Of a stretch of 58,541 nucleotides of DNA, positions 47,590 through 55,270 are shown piece by piece. A model generated the notes under the pieces. It had not been told where the DNA came from. It did not search any database and was given only the letters and a program-made list of their open reading frames with translations. This DNA is from a virus: positions 1 to 58,541 of the IMG/VR virus record IMGVR_UViG_3300032282_004643, one strand, 5' to 3'. A program made the translations under genes and the position numbers. Each line of letters begins with the position of its first letter. The first letter of the stretch is position 1.

Positions 47590-47656
47590 ATATTATTTTC
47601 TTTCTTTTCTTTTTGCTTCTTTTTCTTTTCTTTATGGAGTCTGTGTTGTTGGGCAC
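47582..47656 (-). CDS. Possible 24-residue Lys/Arg peptide
   Basis: A GTG start at 47656 after GGGAG (7 nt) opens a 24-codon frame containing KKRKRSKKKRKK and ending at the next gene's ATG (ATGAATAA overlap). It may be a translated basic peptide coupled to 47230-47589, or just a purine-rich leader. Only the SD and overlap support it. Confidence 0.3.
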   Translation of the reverse strand: MPNNTDSIKKRKRSKKKRKKIIYE

Positions 47657-47708
47657 GACCAAACTCCCTAAAAACTAGTATGCAGTTTTTAATAAATTGT
47701 TTTAAAGA

Positions 47709-47726
47709 CCGCACGAGCTCATGCGG
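47709..47726 (-). terminator. Weak terminator-like hairpin
   Basis: CCGCATGAGCTCGTGCGG folds as an inverted repeat on the mRNA str and is followed by TCTTTAAA, 25 bp after the stop of 47751-47921. The T run is poor. Confidence 0.4.
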
Positions 47727-47750
47727 GATGTGTATTATAGGTAGTGGATA

Positions 47751-47921
47751 TCAGCCAGAAAACGGCAGCTTCTTCATTTCACGAAAAATATCGTCTGCTG
47801 ATGCTCGACTAATTTCTTGATCGTGTTCTTCTTTATCAAATTTAATTTTATTTGGTTTTGGTACAGCTTTACCACTTAACTTTTTTACGAGTTGGGCAAT
47901 TCGTTTATCAGAAGGAATCAT
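47751..47921 (-). CDS. Small protein (56 residues), coupled to 47918-48358
   Basis: ATG 47921 overlaps the TGA of the gene upstream (ATGA). The product starts MIPSDKRIAQLVKKLSGKAV, basic at the front and acidic/helical at the back. No family recognised; overlap coupling supports translation. Confidence 0.6.
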   Translation of the reverse strand: MIPSDKRIAQLVKKLSGKAVPKPNKIKFDKEEHDQEISRASADDIFREMKKLPFSG

Positions 47922-48358
47922 TTATCCTCACCTTTCCAGGGTTCATTGGGTTCATCATCGTCATCGGAAGAGTTATCTTCAAATAACTGTCTAAGTTCTT
48001 CGATATCTCTATCGTTTAGATTACGATAGTTAGGATCATTTTTCATTTTTTCAATGAGTTGATCAAACGTTGGCGCGGAATGTTTTCCATCTTCACTTTT
48101 AAATACTTGAAACAGTGGGCGCATATTTGCCTGTTGTTCATATTCCTTTGTAGCTTCTCCCAATGCATCAACGAAATTTTCCGACGCTTCCATTGTAGCT
48201 TGTACCATCTGTTGTGTCTTATTCAAATCTATATACACGGTTTTTGTGATAGTAAGAATCTCGGTTAACACCGTTGTCATTTTATTAACTAAAATAACCA
48301 ACGCAATTGTTCCTACAAGAAATCCACCTGATAAGACACCCAACACAAAATTTTCCAA
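47918..48358 (-). CDS. Membrane-anchored protein with acidic tail
   Basis: A 146-residue protein with a single membrane helix at 5-25, a helical middle (~30-75) and a strongly acidic C-terminus with DNSSDDDDEPNEPW. The topology resembles phage Rz-like or membrane scaffold proteins, but no spanin motif is evident. It is coupled to the downstream small gene. Confidence 0.6.
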   Translation of the reverse strand: MENFVLGVLSGGFLVGTIALVILVNKMTTVLTEILTITKTVYIDLNKTQQMVQATMEASENFVDALGEATKEYEQQANMRPLFQVFKSEDGKHSAPTFDQLIEKMKNDPNYRNLNDRDIEELRQLFEDNSSDDDDEPNEPWKGEDK

Positions 48359-48372
48359 ATTAACCTCTCTTT

Positions 48373-48690
48373 TTATCCGATACCAAAACCTGTTTGATTT
48401 CTGAGTATCGGTGGTAACTCACATGGTTCAAATTCGTCTATTACTGAATTGTATTTATACCACAACTTCATGCTATTCTGTTCAAGATTCGGCCTAACAG
48501 AGTTTAATAAACTTTTTTCAATGACAGCGTATTGATATGTCATTCCATCTGCCAAATCTTGCATGTTATTACGTACTGCATATATTGCATCTTCTAACTC
48601 CGTGCAAATTAACGGAGTTCTTCTTATTCCAAGTGGAAGAAAATTACGGAGATCTACCACTGTGACGGTATATACTGTATTAGTATTCAT
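48373..48690 (-). CDS. Unknown 105-residue protein
   Basis: A mixed alpha/beta protein starting MNTNTVYTVTVVDLRNFLPL. No motif or membrane segment. It overlaps the coiled-coil gene upstream by 11 bp. Confidence 0.55.
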   Translation of the reverse strand: MNTNTVYTVTVVDLRNFLPLGIRRTPLICTELEDAIYAVRNNMQDLADGMTYQYAVIEKSLLNSVRPNLEQNSMKLWYKYNSVIDEFEPCELPPILRNQTGFGIG

Positions 48691-49009
48691 CTGTCAGTGG
48701 TTCACCTGAATCTACTTCATATTTTCGTAAACGAGTTTTCAAAACACTAACTTCAAATAATAGTTCATTTGTAGTTTCTACTTGATTGTAATACTTTTCA
48801 CGCCACTCGTCAACTTCTTCTCTGAGTCCTGCTAACTCTTCCTTTACCGCATCCAATTCTGCACGTAATTCTTTTCTGAGAATTGCATGTTCGTCTACTA
48901 CGGTTTTACTTAACCATAGTTTTTCGATTAATTTCAAAAATACACCACCAACAATTGCAGCCACACCAGCTGTTGCTGCTTCTGGCGAAAATATATTTAC
49001 GTCGGCCAT
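48680..49009 (-). CDS. Membrane-anchored coiled-coil protein
   Basis: A 109-residue protein. A Gly/Ala-rich hydrophobic stretch (~10-33) is followed by a heptad-rich coiled coil (~40-98; RKELRAELDAVKEELAGLRE). The layout (anchor plus coiled coil) is that of i-spanins and some phage membrane rods. No partner o-spanin is evident nearby. Function not recognisable. Confidence 0.6.
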   Translation of the reverse strand: MADVNIFSPEAATAGVAAIVGGVFLKLIEKLWLSKTVVDEHAILRKELRAELDAVKEELAGLREEVDEWREKYYNQVETTNELLFEVSVLKTRLRKYEVDSGEPLTDEY

Positions 49010-49026
49010 TTAGTAAAAGTTAAAGG

Positions 49027-49230
49027 TTACGCAGAACCATCATTTTTTACCAATAACCTTTTCAACATAAGTCCAATACTAACAACTCGCATTATGTAAA
49101 ATACAAGTCCGATAAATAACGATAAGATTATATCAACAACCGATAAATGCCCATGCATTACCGATCCGACTAATACTCCAAATATAAATACAATTGTAGA
49201 TAAAGTATTTACCGCGGTTCTGTGTTTCAT
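49027..49230 (-). CDS. Two-span small membrane protein
   Basis: A 67-residue protein with two hydrophobic helices (~8-27 and 32-54) and a basic C-terminus. This could be a holin-like or regulatory membrane protein; no defining motif. A TATTTATA element is 28 nt upstream. Confidence 0.58.
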   Translation of the reverse strand: MKHRTAVNTLSTIVFIFGVLVGSVMHGHLSVVDIILSLFIGLVFYIMRVVSIGLMLKRLLVKNDGSA

Positions 49231-49258
49231 ATTTCAAATATTGAGTTACATAACCGCT

Positions 49259-49266
49259 TATAAATA
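49259..49266 (-). promoter_or_regulatory. TATTTATA element before 49027-49230
   Basis: On the mRNA strand ATATATTTATAAGCGG, 28 nt before ATG 49230. Core match only, without the AC prefix. Confidence 0.33.
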
Positions 49267-49273
49267 TATTGAA

Positions 49274-49495
49274 TTATTTTAACAATATCAAATCCTTGAT
49301 AGATGCTAAAAATCTAACGTGTGTATCAAACTCCATAGCAACCCATACGCGAACTTCATTATCAATTACTTCATCAATTCGCGGGGTTGACATCAAAATT
49401 ACATCATAACCAGAACTACTCAACCTTGCAGTTGCTCCTGTAATGAATCCGTCATTTTCATACTTTGTAAGTAATTCCAGTGAGTCGAAATTCAT
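49274..49495 (-). CDS. Unknown 73-residue protein
   Basis: A small alpha/beta protein (MNFDSLELLTKYENDGFITG start, then strands VRVWVAMEF). Acidic, no membrane helix, no known motif. GAGG lies about 7 nt before the ATG. It is part of a compact run of small genes. Confidence 0.55.
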   Translation of the reverse strand: MNFDSLELLTKYENDGFITGATARLSSSGYDVILMSTPRIDEVIDNEVRVWVAMEFDTHVRFLASIKDLILLK

Positions 49496-49504
49496 AAAAT
49501 AACC

Positions 49505-49756
49505 TCACTTCAAGTTATCTAACAGATAAGAGTTACACAATGGTTCACTCTTCATAATGATAAGTGTATCACGAGAAGAACGAGCGATGCTCAACAATGA
49601 TGGACATGCAACTTGCTGCCATCTAAATTGTCTTTGTGTTTGTTTGTCATCGTACATTTTTGCGAAGTAGATCAGTGCTACAATAACAACAGTAGTGCTA
49701 CCCCAATACTTAACCATACTCCAATCAATCTTCTTCTTCGTAACCTCTGTCATCAT
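49505..49756 (-). CDS. Small single-span membrane protein
   Basis: 83 residues from ATG 49756 (GAGG 6 nt upstream), with a membrane helix around 17-33 (STTVVIVALIYFA) and a mixed C-terminal part containing two Cys. The longer frame upstream lies inside the acidic gene 49725-49934, so the short start is preferred. No family recognised. Confidence 0.55.
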   Translation of the reverse strand: MMTEVTKKKIDWSMVKYWGSTTVVIVALIYFAKMYDDKQTQRQFRWQQVACPSLLSIARSSRDTLIIMKSEPLCNSYLLDNLK

Positions 49757-49934
49757 CGTAATCCTCATCATAAGGTTCGATGTCATCAGCCGAAATTTCG
49801 GCACCAATGATGCCATCTTCTTCAATGAATAAGCAGCTATCCAACGCTTCTTCTACATAAGAAACTGCATCCATTTCATCTTCACCAAATACAATTACAT
49901 TTACTGGTACGACAAATTTATTTAACTTCTTCAT
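49725..49934 (-). CDS. Very acidic 69-residue protein
   Basis: N-terminal beta strand (KKLNKFVVPVNVIVFGEDEM) and a tail of Asp, Glu and Tyr (DDIEPYDEDYDDDRGYEEED). Such acidic phage proteins can mimic DNA or block nucleic-acid-binding host proteins; that is only an analogy. GAGG lies 7 nt before ATG 49934. It overlaps the next gene by 32 bp. Confidence 0.6.
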   Translation of the reverse strand: MKKLNKFVVPVNVIVFGEDEMDAVSYVEEALDSCLFIEEDGIIGAEISADDIEPYDEDYDDDRGYEEED

Positions 49935-49984
49935 CTTAATGCCTCATTAATAGTTTGTCAAGCTACTACTATTTTAAATAGTGA

Positions 49985-51001
49985 TTAAATTCCGTTAGGC
50001 GTGGTTGACCACGTAATATCTTCAACATCTGTGTTATTTAAAATAGTATTTGTTACATAGTCCTTAAACTCAGCGCTGTTCGACAAATTATGCATGACAC
50101 CATTATACATCAATTTGTAAACACCCACCGACTCCAATATATCCAGTTTATTGATAATTAAATCGGTAACACCGTTAATATTTGCAGCTTTGATTACACC
50201 ATCTAAGTCTAACCACCTAACTTTTCGTTTACGTCCGGTAGTTGCACCAAACTCACCACCAGCTTCCTGAATTCTTTGAAGATCAACATCATTTTCGTCT
50301 TGGAACGTGGCTTTAAATCCAGAATACGTTTCGTATGCTTTCATAATACCAAATATGTAACGTAATTTTTTTGGAGGAATTCCGTTTAAGCAAGCAGCGC
50401 CTGCCGTACAATGCGAACTAGTGACGTATGGATAATCACCCCAATCAATATCAATTTGAAAACCTTGTGCACCTTCGCACAAAATACGATATGGTTTTTC
50501 ACTACGATGTAAAAACTGATAGATGTCAATGATATTGTATGGTGCGTCACTTTCTAATAACTTTACATAATCCAAAATACGTTGACCTGTTCTAGCGTAT
50601 TTGTCTCGGTATGTTGGACCAATACCTTGTCGAGTGGTTCCAATCTTACTATCGGTTCCGTCCTCTTCAATATGCTTATTTGTAGTAACATGTACGCGCT
50701 TGTCTACATACAATTGACCTGTGAATCCTAGATTTCGCAACATATCCAACTCTTCGTACAATTTTGGAATATTAACTACGCATCCAGGTCCAATAATACT
50801 TGGGATACCATAAAATATTCCGACTGGTACTTGATGTGTAACAATTTTTTGTCCGTTGTGATAAACGGTATGTCCCGCATTGGCACCACCATTATAACGT
50901 AATACTACATCATAACCCTTAGCCAGATGATGGGCAACTTTACCCTTACCAGTATCTCCTGCTTGGAGATCTACAATAACATCTGCAAATTCAATACTCA
51001 T
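49985..51001 (-). CDS. Adenylosuccinate synthetase (PurA) family, short phage form
   Basis: A 338-residue enzyme of the PurA superfamily; cellular PurA has about 430. Visible: P-loop AGDTGKGK (14-21) keeping the catalytic Asp (D16) but with Thr where PurA has Glu, RYNGGANAGHTV, IGTTRQGIGPTYRDK, GAQGFQIDIDWGDYPYVTSS, GATTGRKRKVRW and NKLDILE. It should join IMP or a related nucleotide to aspartate. PurZ of Z-genome phages, also short, replaces that Asp; retaining D16 and NKLD argues for an IMP/GTP reaction. It overlaps the amidase gene by four bases. Confidence 0.85.
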   Translation of the reverse strand: MSIEFADVIVDLQAGDTGKGKVAHHLAKGYDVVLRYNGGANAGHTVYHNGQKIVTHQVPVGIFYGIPSIIGPGCVVNIPKLYEELDMLRNLGFTGQLYVDKRVHVTTNKHIEEDGTDSKIGTTRQGIGPTYRDKYARTGQRILDYVKLLESDAPYNIIDIYQFLHRSEKPYRILCEGAQGFQIDIDWGDYPYVTSSHCTAGAACLNGIPPKKLRYIFGIMKAYETYSGFKATFQDENDVDLQRIQEAGGEFGATTGRKRKVRWLDLDGVIKAANINGVTDLIINKLDILESVGVYKLMYNGVMHNLSNSAEFKDYVTNTILNNTDVEDITWSTTPNGI

Positions 51002-51513
51002 ACTCCATCCTTGTTTAAACTTAACTTTGATATGTCAAAAAAATTTCCTGGATCTGTTTTTCTGCCGTACGGACTTGCGACTTGTGCGTGCGTCACAATC
51101 TGTTTTTCACGACTATCTGGGTATTTCCTATACAAATAATTTATTAACGTACTTAAACTTTCGTATTGTTTATCTGTATACTGTGTATCATCGCTACCTT
51201 GTAAACATATACCAATACTAAACGTATTCCAATTTTTCATACCTAAATAGTCGGTGCTTCCTGCGTGGTATGCTACGTTACGTAACTCTTTAAATTGAAA
51301 TATTTTTCCATCTTTGTTGATGAAAAAATGATATGAGAGTCTACGCATACGTAAAACTAATCGGGTAGATTTTTCATTCATACCAGCACCATCATTGTGA
51401 ATGACTATATAATTGTTGGTAGTATCCCGACGACTAATTTTACCCGGTAGTAAATGTTTTGTTATTGTTGGTGGTTGTAACAACACCACAGCTAGTAATA
51501 ATTTGGTAAACAT
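50998..51513 (-). CDS. Exported N-acetylmuramoyl-L-alanine amidase (Amidase_2)
   Basis: A 171-residue protein. The N-terminus MFTKLLLAVVLLQPPTITKH is a signal-like hydrophobic segment. Zinc ligands H39 (YIVIHNDGAG), H142 (THAQVAS) and D154 (RKTDPG) follow the T7 lysozyme/PGRP pattern, with YHFFINKDG and AYHAG blocks. It would cut the peptide from peptidoglycan, acting as a secreted endolysin. A strong terminator lies in the upstream gap before the lipase gene. The start follows AGAGGAG. Confidence 0.85.
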   Translation of the reverse strand: MFTKLLLAVVLLQPPTITKHLLPGKISRRDTTNNYIVIHNDGAGMNEKSTRLVLRMRRLSYHFFINKDGKIFQFKELRNVAYHAGSTDYLGMKNWNTFSIGICLQGSDDTQYTDKQYESLSTLINYLYRKYPDSREKQIVTHAQVASPYGRKTDPGNFFDISKLSLNKDGV

Positions 51514-51527
51514 ATAATCTCCTCTCT

Positions 51528-51562
51528 AAAAATAAAATGGAGGTTGATATTAGTCAACCCCC
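51528..51562 (-). terminator. Rho-independent terminator after the lipase gene
   Basis: Nine-bp stem GGGGGTTGA/TCAACCTCC with loop CTAATA, then ATTTTATTTTT on the mRNA strand. It separates the lipase transcript from the amidase-PurA pair. Confidence 0.85.
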
Positions 51563-51589
51563 AATTATTAAATTTAATTTATTGGTGAT

Positions 51590-52372
51590 TTACTGTTCAT
51601 CATCGTTCATTGACCAGAATGATAGGTGCTGTACATAAAGATCAGAGGAATGATCTTTTGCATCACCAGTAACTATCTTCAATGCACCAGTTCCGAAACT
51701 TAAACACAGTTTAACTATGTTCATAATTTTTGTTTTGTTTTCTATATTTTTGGTTATCAATCCACTTTGTCCAATGTGATGTCGTGTACCACAATGGTAA
51801 TACCACGGTGAAAACGGAACCTTCGTTACTATATCACCATTATTTACCCAACGATGATGTGTAAGATGTGTGTTAAATTCGTTAATATATTTACGATCAC
51901 CAACACGAGGACTACCAAATGTAAATAAAGCGGTTGGTGTTGGTAGTTCTGGTTGTAGTACGCATCTACGAGCCATTAACGTAGCCATAGCAGCGCCTAA
52001 ACTATGCCCGGTTAACCAGAGGGATTTTGTTTGTACGGATGAAATATGTGCTTTAATTGGTTCCCATATCTTATCCGTATATGTTCTAAATCCACGATGT
52101 ACTTGACCAATACCGGTTCGTGAGGGAACTAAATTAATACTTAAATCAGCCTTCACATCAGACCATTCGTTTACTTCCGTTCCACGGCAAACAACGATAA
52201 TATCGGTATCATCTTCAATTACGTATGCATTACTACCATCATTACCATAATAAATGGATACATAACCTAACTTATCAAATAACTTTCTTGCTTTTTCTGG
52301 TGGTTGATACGCGAGATTACTAAATCTTGCAAATAATGCACTTTGTTCTGAAAAATTTTTATTTTTAATCAT
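51590..52372 (-). CDS. Class 3 lipase (alpha/beta hydrolase)
   Basis: A 260-residue protein. VCRGTEVNEWSDVKADL is the oxyanion-side block, TGHSLGAAM holds the nucleophile S124, FTFGSPRVGDRKYINEF follows, D180 (NNGDIVTKVP) and H193 (YYHCGTRHH) complete the triad. This is a full, apparently active lipase. It has no clear signal peptide. It could hydrolyse host membrane or storage lipids during lysis or egress. Very unusual in a T4-like phage; neighbours are envelope-directed genes. Confidence 0.85.
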   Translation of the reverse strand: MIKNKNFSEQSALFARFSNLAYQPPEKARKLFDKLGYVSIYYGNDGSNAYVIEDDTDIIVVCRGTEVNEWSDVKADLSINLVPSRTGIGQVHRGFRTYTDKIWEPIKAHISSVQTKSLWLTGHSLGAAMATLMARRCVLQPELPTPTALFTFGSPRVGDRKYINEFNTHLTHHRWVNNGDIVTKVPFSPWYYHCGTRHHIGQSGLITKNIENKTKIMNIVKLCLSFGTGALKIVTGDAKDHSSDLYVQHLSFWSMNDDEQ

Positions 52373-52381
52373 ACCACACTC

Positions 52382-53893
52382 CTATAACATTATTCGAGAA
52401 CCAACTAATAGAAAACTGAGTGGTTTTTGTCCTGGACTCATCATTAATCTATATGCTGCTGTTGCACCAAAACGTTTGGTAATTTTATAGTCAAATGAAC
52501 TACCCACCATACTACCCAACTTATCATTTTTAGTAAGACCAGTTACCGGATTGTACGCAAATGGTGATGCCATAACAAATACCTGTGGAGATGCCGTGAG
52601 GCGGGGATTTATTTGAATTGGTGGATGCATCCAAAATAATACAGCCGAGGTAGCCCAACTACTGTTATAACCGTGTGTCTTTATAATTAGACTGTCGGGC
52701 ATATAAGGAAGGTCTTTTTTATATTTTTCTAATATTATTCTTCGTATTTCCGAAGTATCTGTTACTACATTTCTTTGTCCATTTGGTAAAAATAATCCTA
52801 TCGCACCCAAACTGACCCCATATACACCAAACTTAGGATGTGGTTTTACCCATGTATATCCCATCATACTCATCAATGTGCCTTTCAAATAGGCGTTCGT
52901 ATTGGAATAACTACTAATACTATTTAGTTTACCTTTTTTAAAATTCATCTTTGTGTATGATAAAGACAAGGCACCTTGATCAAGTGTACTCCATAACATT
53001 GTGGTTGCCCCATAACTTTTGTCACCTGCCAAACTACTTTGCGAAACACCAACAGTAATAATTTCCGAAAGCTTATTATCAGCGGTCTGTCCCAATGTTA
53101 AATCCGAAGCAACCATAATTGGATTTGCTCGAGCTTCTGATTTTTTCTTATCCTCTTTCTTTTCCTCTTTTTTCTCTTCCTTCTTTTCTTCTTTACTTTC
53201 TGATTTACTTTCTTCTTTCTTTTCCTCGGACTTACTTTCGGATTTACTATCATCAGACTTTGTTTCCGACTTGGTTTCAGATTTCGTTTCTGTCTTTGTT
53301 TCTGTTTTTGTTTCTCCACTTGAGCTGCTTGATGAGCTACTTGAAGTGGATGACCCAGAACTGGAGCTGGAAGAAGGAGCAGGCGCTGATGAAGAACTAG
53401 GAGGAGGAGAACTTGGTGTTGGAGGTGGTGTTGATGTGGCAGCTGAACTGGCAGCGCTGGAGGCGGCGCCTGATGCTGCACTACTTGCTGAACTACTTGC
53501 AGCATTTGAAGCAGCAGAAGTAGCAGCCGAACTTGCTGCGCTAGACGCGGCTGCGGAGGCGGCACTACTAGCTGCTTGTGCTGCCGCCTGTGTAGCTGCT
53601 TGTGTGGCAGTTTGTTGTACGATGGGATTATTGGTAATGGGACATGGTACAGCTAAAGTAACTTGATTTATCCAAGCAAGCAACTCACCAGACGAAGCTT
53701 GTTGTGCGGTAAATACTTTGGACTGATTACGATAAACTACTGTTACACCAATCCCATTTAATGGAAATGTTGCAGTTTGTACTGCATTTGTACATGGGTC
53801 TATCCACGTTTGTACTACTACCTGTGCTTTTGCAGAACAGGCAATGACTATGTTGGCTATACCAAATAAAATATATATTTTTAGTAATTTCAT
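52382..53893 (-). CDS. Exported protein with Ala/Ser and Lys/Glu/Ser low-complexity region
   Basis: A 503-residue protein. Signal peptide ending ACSAKAQ; residues ~20-85 are a beta domain (VVVQTWIDPCTNAVQTATFP) with two Cys; residues ~95-165 are almost only Ala/Ser/Gln/Thr; ~165-260 is a Ser/Pro then Glu/Lys/Ser/Thr stretch (TETKTETKSETKSETK). The C-terminal ~240 residues are beta-rich and end in a hydrophobic strand, as outer-membrane beta-barrel proteins do. It may span the outer membrane with a flexible periplasmic linker. No family name known. Confidence 0.68.
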   Translation of the reverse strand: MKLLKIYILFGIANIVIACSAKAQVVVQTWIDPCTNAVQTATFPLNGIGVTVVYRNQSKVFTAQQASSGELLAWINQVTLAVPCPITNNPIVQQTATQAATQAAAQAASSAASAAASSAASSAATSAASNAASSSASSAASGAASSAASSAATSTPPPTPSSPPPSSSSAPAPSSSSSSGSSTSSSSSSSSSGETKTETKTETKSETKSETKSDDSKSESKSEEKKEESKSESKEEKKEEKKEEKKEDKKKSEARANPIMVASDLTLGQTADNKLSEIITVGVSQSSLAGDKSYGATTMLWSTLDQGALSLSYTKMNFKKGKLNSISSYSNTNAYLKGTLMSMMGYTWVKPHPKFGVYGVSLGAIGLFLPNGQRNVVTDTSEIRRIILEKYKKDLPYMPDSLIIKTHGYNSSWATSAVLFWMHPPIQINPRLTASPQVFVMASPFAYNPVTGLTKNDKLGSMVGSSFDYKITKRFGATAAYRLMMSPGQKPLSFLLVGSRIML

Positions 53894-53903
53894 TATATAT
53901 TAA

Positions 53904-54614
53904 CTATTTTTTAAAGATTCCTTTCTTAACCATACGTGTAAGAATTTTAGCCGATGCATCTTCTAAGGCTTTCTTGGTTGATGTACCAATAGTACTTTGA
54001 TTAAACTTCACTTCACTGAAATTGGCATCGTTCATTACAGTTAGTTCACGAACTGTCTTGGCTTCACCCAATCCCGAACCTGTGAAATATTCACCTGTTT
54101 CTGCATCCACAAATTTTACTTGTAGACCCAATCGTGTAACTACCGTGTTCTTGACACCATCTTTCATGTTGACAGTTTCATCCTCGGATACAGAGAAGTC
54201 ATAGACTTCTATGTATACAAAATAATGTGCCAAGCGAATCTTGCCTGCTCCATCCAACTTATCTTTTGTGAATCCTGCTTGTGATGCTTGGAATTGCTTC
54301 ACCATACGGTTTTTAATTTCCGTCTTATCTTCGGTGAAGGTGAAACGATTAGTTTCTTCCAAGAATTCTACAACAATATTTGTGACACCTAATCCCACAC
54401 GCTTATCTTTGAGTTCTGGATATTGTGAGAATACTTCATCACCAATACCGATATTCAAGAGTTGAATAGGAATTTTTGGACCATCATAGTCCATTAAGGA
54501 ATCAATATTCACCTTCTTTTCGAAGGAGGCCTTATAATCTTCCGTTTTGGTCTTGCCGACTACTTGAGCTGACAATATGGACGGAACAAAAAATAACAAC
54601 AATAATTTTTTCAT
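53904..54614 (-). CDS. CsgG-like exported protein, paralogue 1
   Basis: A 236-residue protein. Signal peptide MKKLLLLFFVPSILSAQ, then a CsgG-type alpha/beta domain: KRVGLGVTNIVVEFLEETNR, an acidic FTEDKTEIK, helix QFQASQAGFTKDKLDGAGKI, LAHYFVYIEVYDFSVSED, and LGLQVKFVDAETGEYFTGSG. CsgG forms the outer-membrane curli secretion pore; here the lipid-anchor Cys is absent, so lipidation is not expected. Shares GLxxGVxNI and FNQ segments with 57391-57894. Confidence 0.72.
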   Translation of the reverse strand: MKKLLLLFFVPSILSAQVVGKTKTEDYKASFEKKVNIDSLMDYDGPKIPIQLLNIGIGDEVFSQYPELKDKRVGLGVTNIVVEFLEETNRFTFTEDKTEIKNRMVKQFQASQAGFTKDKLDGAGKIRLAHYFVYIEVYDFSVSEDETVNMKDGVKNTVVTRLGLQVKFVDAETGEYFTGSGLGEAKTVRELTVMNDANFSEVKFNQSTIGTSTKKALEDASAKILTRMVKKGIFKK

Positions 54615-54615
54615 A

Positions 54616-54903
54616 TTAGTTTTCCTGTGCTGCTTCTACTTTTTTAATAGTAGATGGTGAGAACTTCTCCAATCCAGCGATACCAAATGAACCAAGTGTA
54701 ATGTACATAAATGAATTATAGACAAATTCGTGAATTTCTAACTTAATTCCGTACACACCAGTTACAATATCAACCAACGAATATATCGTCATAACAGCAA
54801 ACGACATAAACCCAATTATGGTTTTTTCATTGAAATGATTACTATCCTTAAAGATTTCGGCAAACTTGCTAAAAATCGTTTGTTGTATTTGTTTAGTATC
54901 CAT
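54616..54903 (-). CDS. Holin-like two-span membrane protein
   Basis: A 95-residue protein. Two hydrophobic helices (~28-50 and 62-80) separated by a short polar turn, a charged N-terminus and a basic-acidic C-terminus. Size and topology fit a class II-type holin. It sits between the CsgG-like gene and a Pro/Ala-rich membrane protein, within a cluster holding an amidase. Holin identity is inferred from topology only. Confidence 0.5.
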   Translation of the reverse strand: MDTKQIQQTIFSKFAEIFKDSNHFNEKTIIGFMSFAVMTIYSLVDIVTGVYGIKLEIHEFVYNSFMYITLGSFGIAGLEKFSPSTIKKVEAAQEN

Positions 54904-54908
54904 TTAAA

Positions 54909-55187
54909 TTACCACTTTGGTTCAGCTTTCGTCCAACCATCCTTCTTAGGTTCTGCGGGTTTTGTTGCTGGTGCAGCTGAACCACCCTTAGCACCACCTG
55001 CTTGCGTTTGACTATTGTTGATGATAATATTTGGTGCAGGAGCTGATACTGCTGCGGCGGGAGCTGGAGCTTCGTCACCACCCATCACCTTTTTACCAAT
55101 GACACCAGCAATGGCTGTTACAATAATTGTAACCAAACCAATGATGGCATTCTTCAATCCACCGCCACTTGATTGTTCTTCTGACAT
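54909..55187 (-). CDS. Single-span membrane protein with Ala/Pro/Lys-rich tail
   Basis: A 92-residue protein. Gly-rich start, membrane helix ~12-33 (NAIIGLVTIIVTAIAGVIG) and a long tail of Ala, Pro, Gly and Lys (APAPAAAVSAPAPN; KPAEPKKDGW). Such a tail may cross the periplasm or bind peptidoglycan, loosely like TonB. No family recognised. A GGAG-type SD lies before ATG 55187. Confidence 0.6.
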   Translation of the reverse strand: MSEEQSSGGGLKNAIIGLVTIIVTAIAGVIGKKVMGGDEAPAPAAAVSAPAPNIIINNSQTQAGGAKGGSAAPATKPAEPKKDGWTKAEPKW

Positions 55188-55270
55188 GTTTCTCTCCTTT
55201 TAGATTGAGTTAAAATAAGTAAAGCTATAATACCAACCATTGCATCACGCAATTCATCTTCACGAGTCAT
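55154..55270 (-). CDS. Possible 38-residue protein overlapping two genes
   Basis: ATG 55270 overlaps the lipoprotein stop (TAATG). The frame encodes a short acidic start and a hydrophobic stretch (AMVGIIALLILT) and ends inside the 54909-55187 gene. Coupling is its only support; it could be noise. Confidence 0.35.
   Translation of the reverse strand: MTREDELRDAMVGIIALLILTQSKRRETCQKNNQVAVD

Noticed and set aside
47590-47640. Polypyrimidine tract on the plus strand
   Set aside because: It is the complement of Lys-rich coding or leader sequence; no triplex or origin claim is justified.
49985-51001. Z-genome (diaminopurine) enzyme PurZ
   Set aside because: The catalytic Asp (GD in AGDTGKGK) and NKLD are retained, and no DatZ, MazZ or DpoZ gene is in the window, so a PurZ call is not justified.
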